Below, in pieces: positions 63,100-64,000 of a DNA stretch of 64,000 nucleotides. The stretch is from contig NC_071668.1 of NCBI RefSeq assembly GCF_028554725.1, positions 16,134,501 to 16,198,500 of the forward strand. The letters are read 5' to 3'. The position numbers were made by a program, and so were the translations under genes. The notes under the pieces were generated by a model that ran no database searches, was not told the origin of the DNA, and saw nothing but the letters and a program-made list of their open reading frames with translations. Position 1 is the first letter of the stretch; every line of letters begins with the position of its first letter. This stretch comes from Zeugodacus cucurbitae (Eukaryota; Arthropoda; Insecta; Diptera; Tephritidae).

Positions 63100-63925
63100 A
63101 CGGAAGAAATGACAGAAAAGAGCTGCACTCAGATTAAAAAAAATAAAAAATGGGCGTGGCGTCAACCACTTATGGCTCAAAAACCATATCACAAAAACTA
63201 CTCAATCGATCAAATTCGGTACATAATACTTTCTAGGCAGCCTGATGACAATGGACGGGTGGAAAATGGGGAAGTCGGTTCACAACCACGACTACTTCCC
63301 ATTTAACTCAATTTTGAATTCCATCTAATTCCTTAACCTTATAATATATACATAAGGAAGCGATGAAGATAACGGAATACCGAATATCATCTGTTGCTTT
63401 ACTTGAGGAAAAATTGTCGAGATCGGACTTTAACTTTTCAAGATACCTGATATTGAACATCAAGAACTCAGTGCTTTACTCAGGGTAAATCTCTCAGATA
63501 TTTTAATTTAATTCAGAGAGAATCTTTTTGTTCCAATAGTGTGTCCCTGTACCAAAAATTATTAAAATCGGGTCATAACTTACCCAAAGTCTCACATCCC
63601 TTATATTCGGATTATCAAACTTCCGGTGGGATTTATACAGCTTATATCGGTTTATATGTGAGATATCTTAGCTAAATAAGTAGGCATATAGTCTTGGATG
63701 TAAAGTAGCTTAGTGTCAAAAATAATTGAAATCGGTCCAGGAATTACCTCAGCCCTAGCTCATATACTATGATGGTTTTCGTTATTCTAGTGGACTTTTT
63801 GCCGAATATATGGCTCAAATTGTGTGTTATCTTAATAAAACTATATTAATAAATTGCGAGAGTATATATAAAATGATCGGTTGCACCCGAACTCATCATT
63901 TCATTACTTGTTATATTATATTAAT
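63100..63925 (+). repeat. Long dispersed repeat, copy in plus orientation
   Basis: Contains TTGAAATCGGTCCAGGAATT, GGTTTTCGTTATTC and, at the end, GCGAGAGTATATATAAAATG and GGTTGCACCCGAACT. Partner of the copy at 56,730-57,330. The 3' phrase looks like a conserved element end. An open frame of 87 codons (63,043-63,306) lies across its start and has no protein signature. Confidence 0.6.
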
Positions 63926-64000
63926 ATTAAATGACCGTGCATTATCAGAATACTGATTCCATCCTTAATCCACTAATCTCCCACGTAAATAATTTCGATG

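Noticed and set aside
1..64000. CRISPR arrays, operons, rRNA and tRNA genes
   Set aside because: No spaced direct repeats of the CRISPR type and no recognisable rRNA or tRNA; the DNA is eukaryotic. Small RNAs such as microRNAs could have been missed by eye.

Overview
The window looks like nuclear DNA of a higher dipteran, most likely a tephritid-type fruit fly. Small exons of moderate GC sit in very AT-rich DNA full of transposon relics, and the coding exons resemble Drosophila-lineage genes. The genus is inferred, not proven.

All confident genes lie in the first 31 kb (39 kb including one distal 5' exon). On the plus strand are the last four exons of Tps1 (trehalose-6-phosphate synthase, GT20 plus a C-terminal phosphatase-fold domain); its N-terminus is off the left edge. 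Facing it on the minus strand is a complete six-exon YIPF6 gene (Golgi/ER membrane traffic), followed by three stand-alone trehalose-6-phosphate phosphatases (TPP copies 1-3; 274, 272 and 273 aa) in tandem. Tps1 makes trehalose-6-phosphate from UDP-glucose and glucose-6-phosphate, and the TPPs would dephosphorylate it to trehalose, the main insect blood sugar. Both steps of one pathway are therefore physically linked.

Exon joining gave three main results. (1) Intron positions and phases are shared in a mosaic pattern between the Tps1 C-terminal domain and the TPPs, so they share a duplicated ancestor. (2) TPP copies 2 and 3 keep similar upstream DNA, including a TATA-like box and initiator at matching spacing. 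(3) TPP copy 3 appears to have a second, distal TATA promoter at about 39.39 kb. Its 5' exon ends in A at a GTGAGT donor and joins an acceptor whose exon starts TG, so splicing would create an ATG exactly in frame. That ATG adds 54 residues starting with a hydrophobic signal-peptide-like or transit-peptide-like segment. A targeted trehalose phosphatase isoform with a splice-generated start codon is the most interesting hypothesis here.

From about 39.4 kb to the end I found no host coding exon. That stretch holds mariner-family relics, TTAA-flanked and TA-flanked MITEs (one with a nested retrotransposon fragment and a 12-bp target duplication), non-LTR reverse transcriptase fragments, 80 perfect copies of GATAGA, two copies of a long dispersed repeat, a Tc1/mariner-like element with a decayed transposase, and one GC-richer stretch (47.0-48.0 kb) that may be a promoter region.
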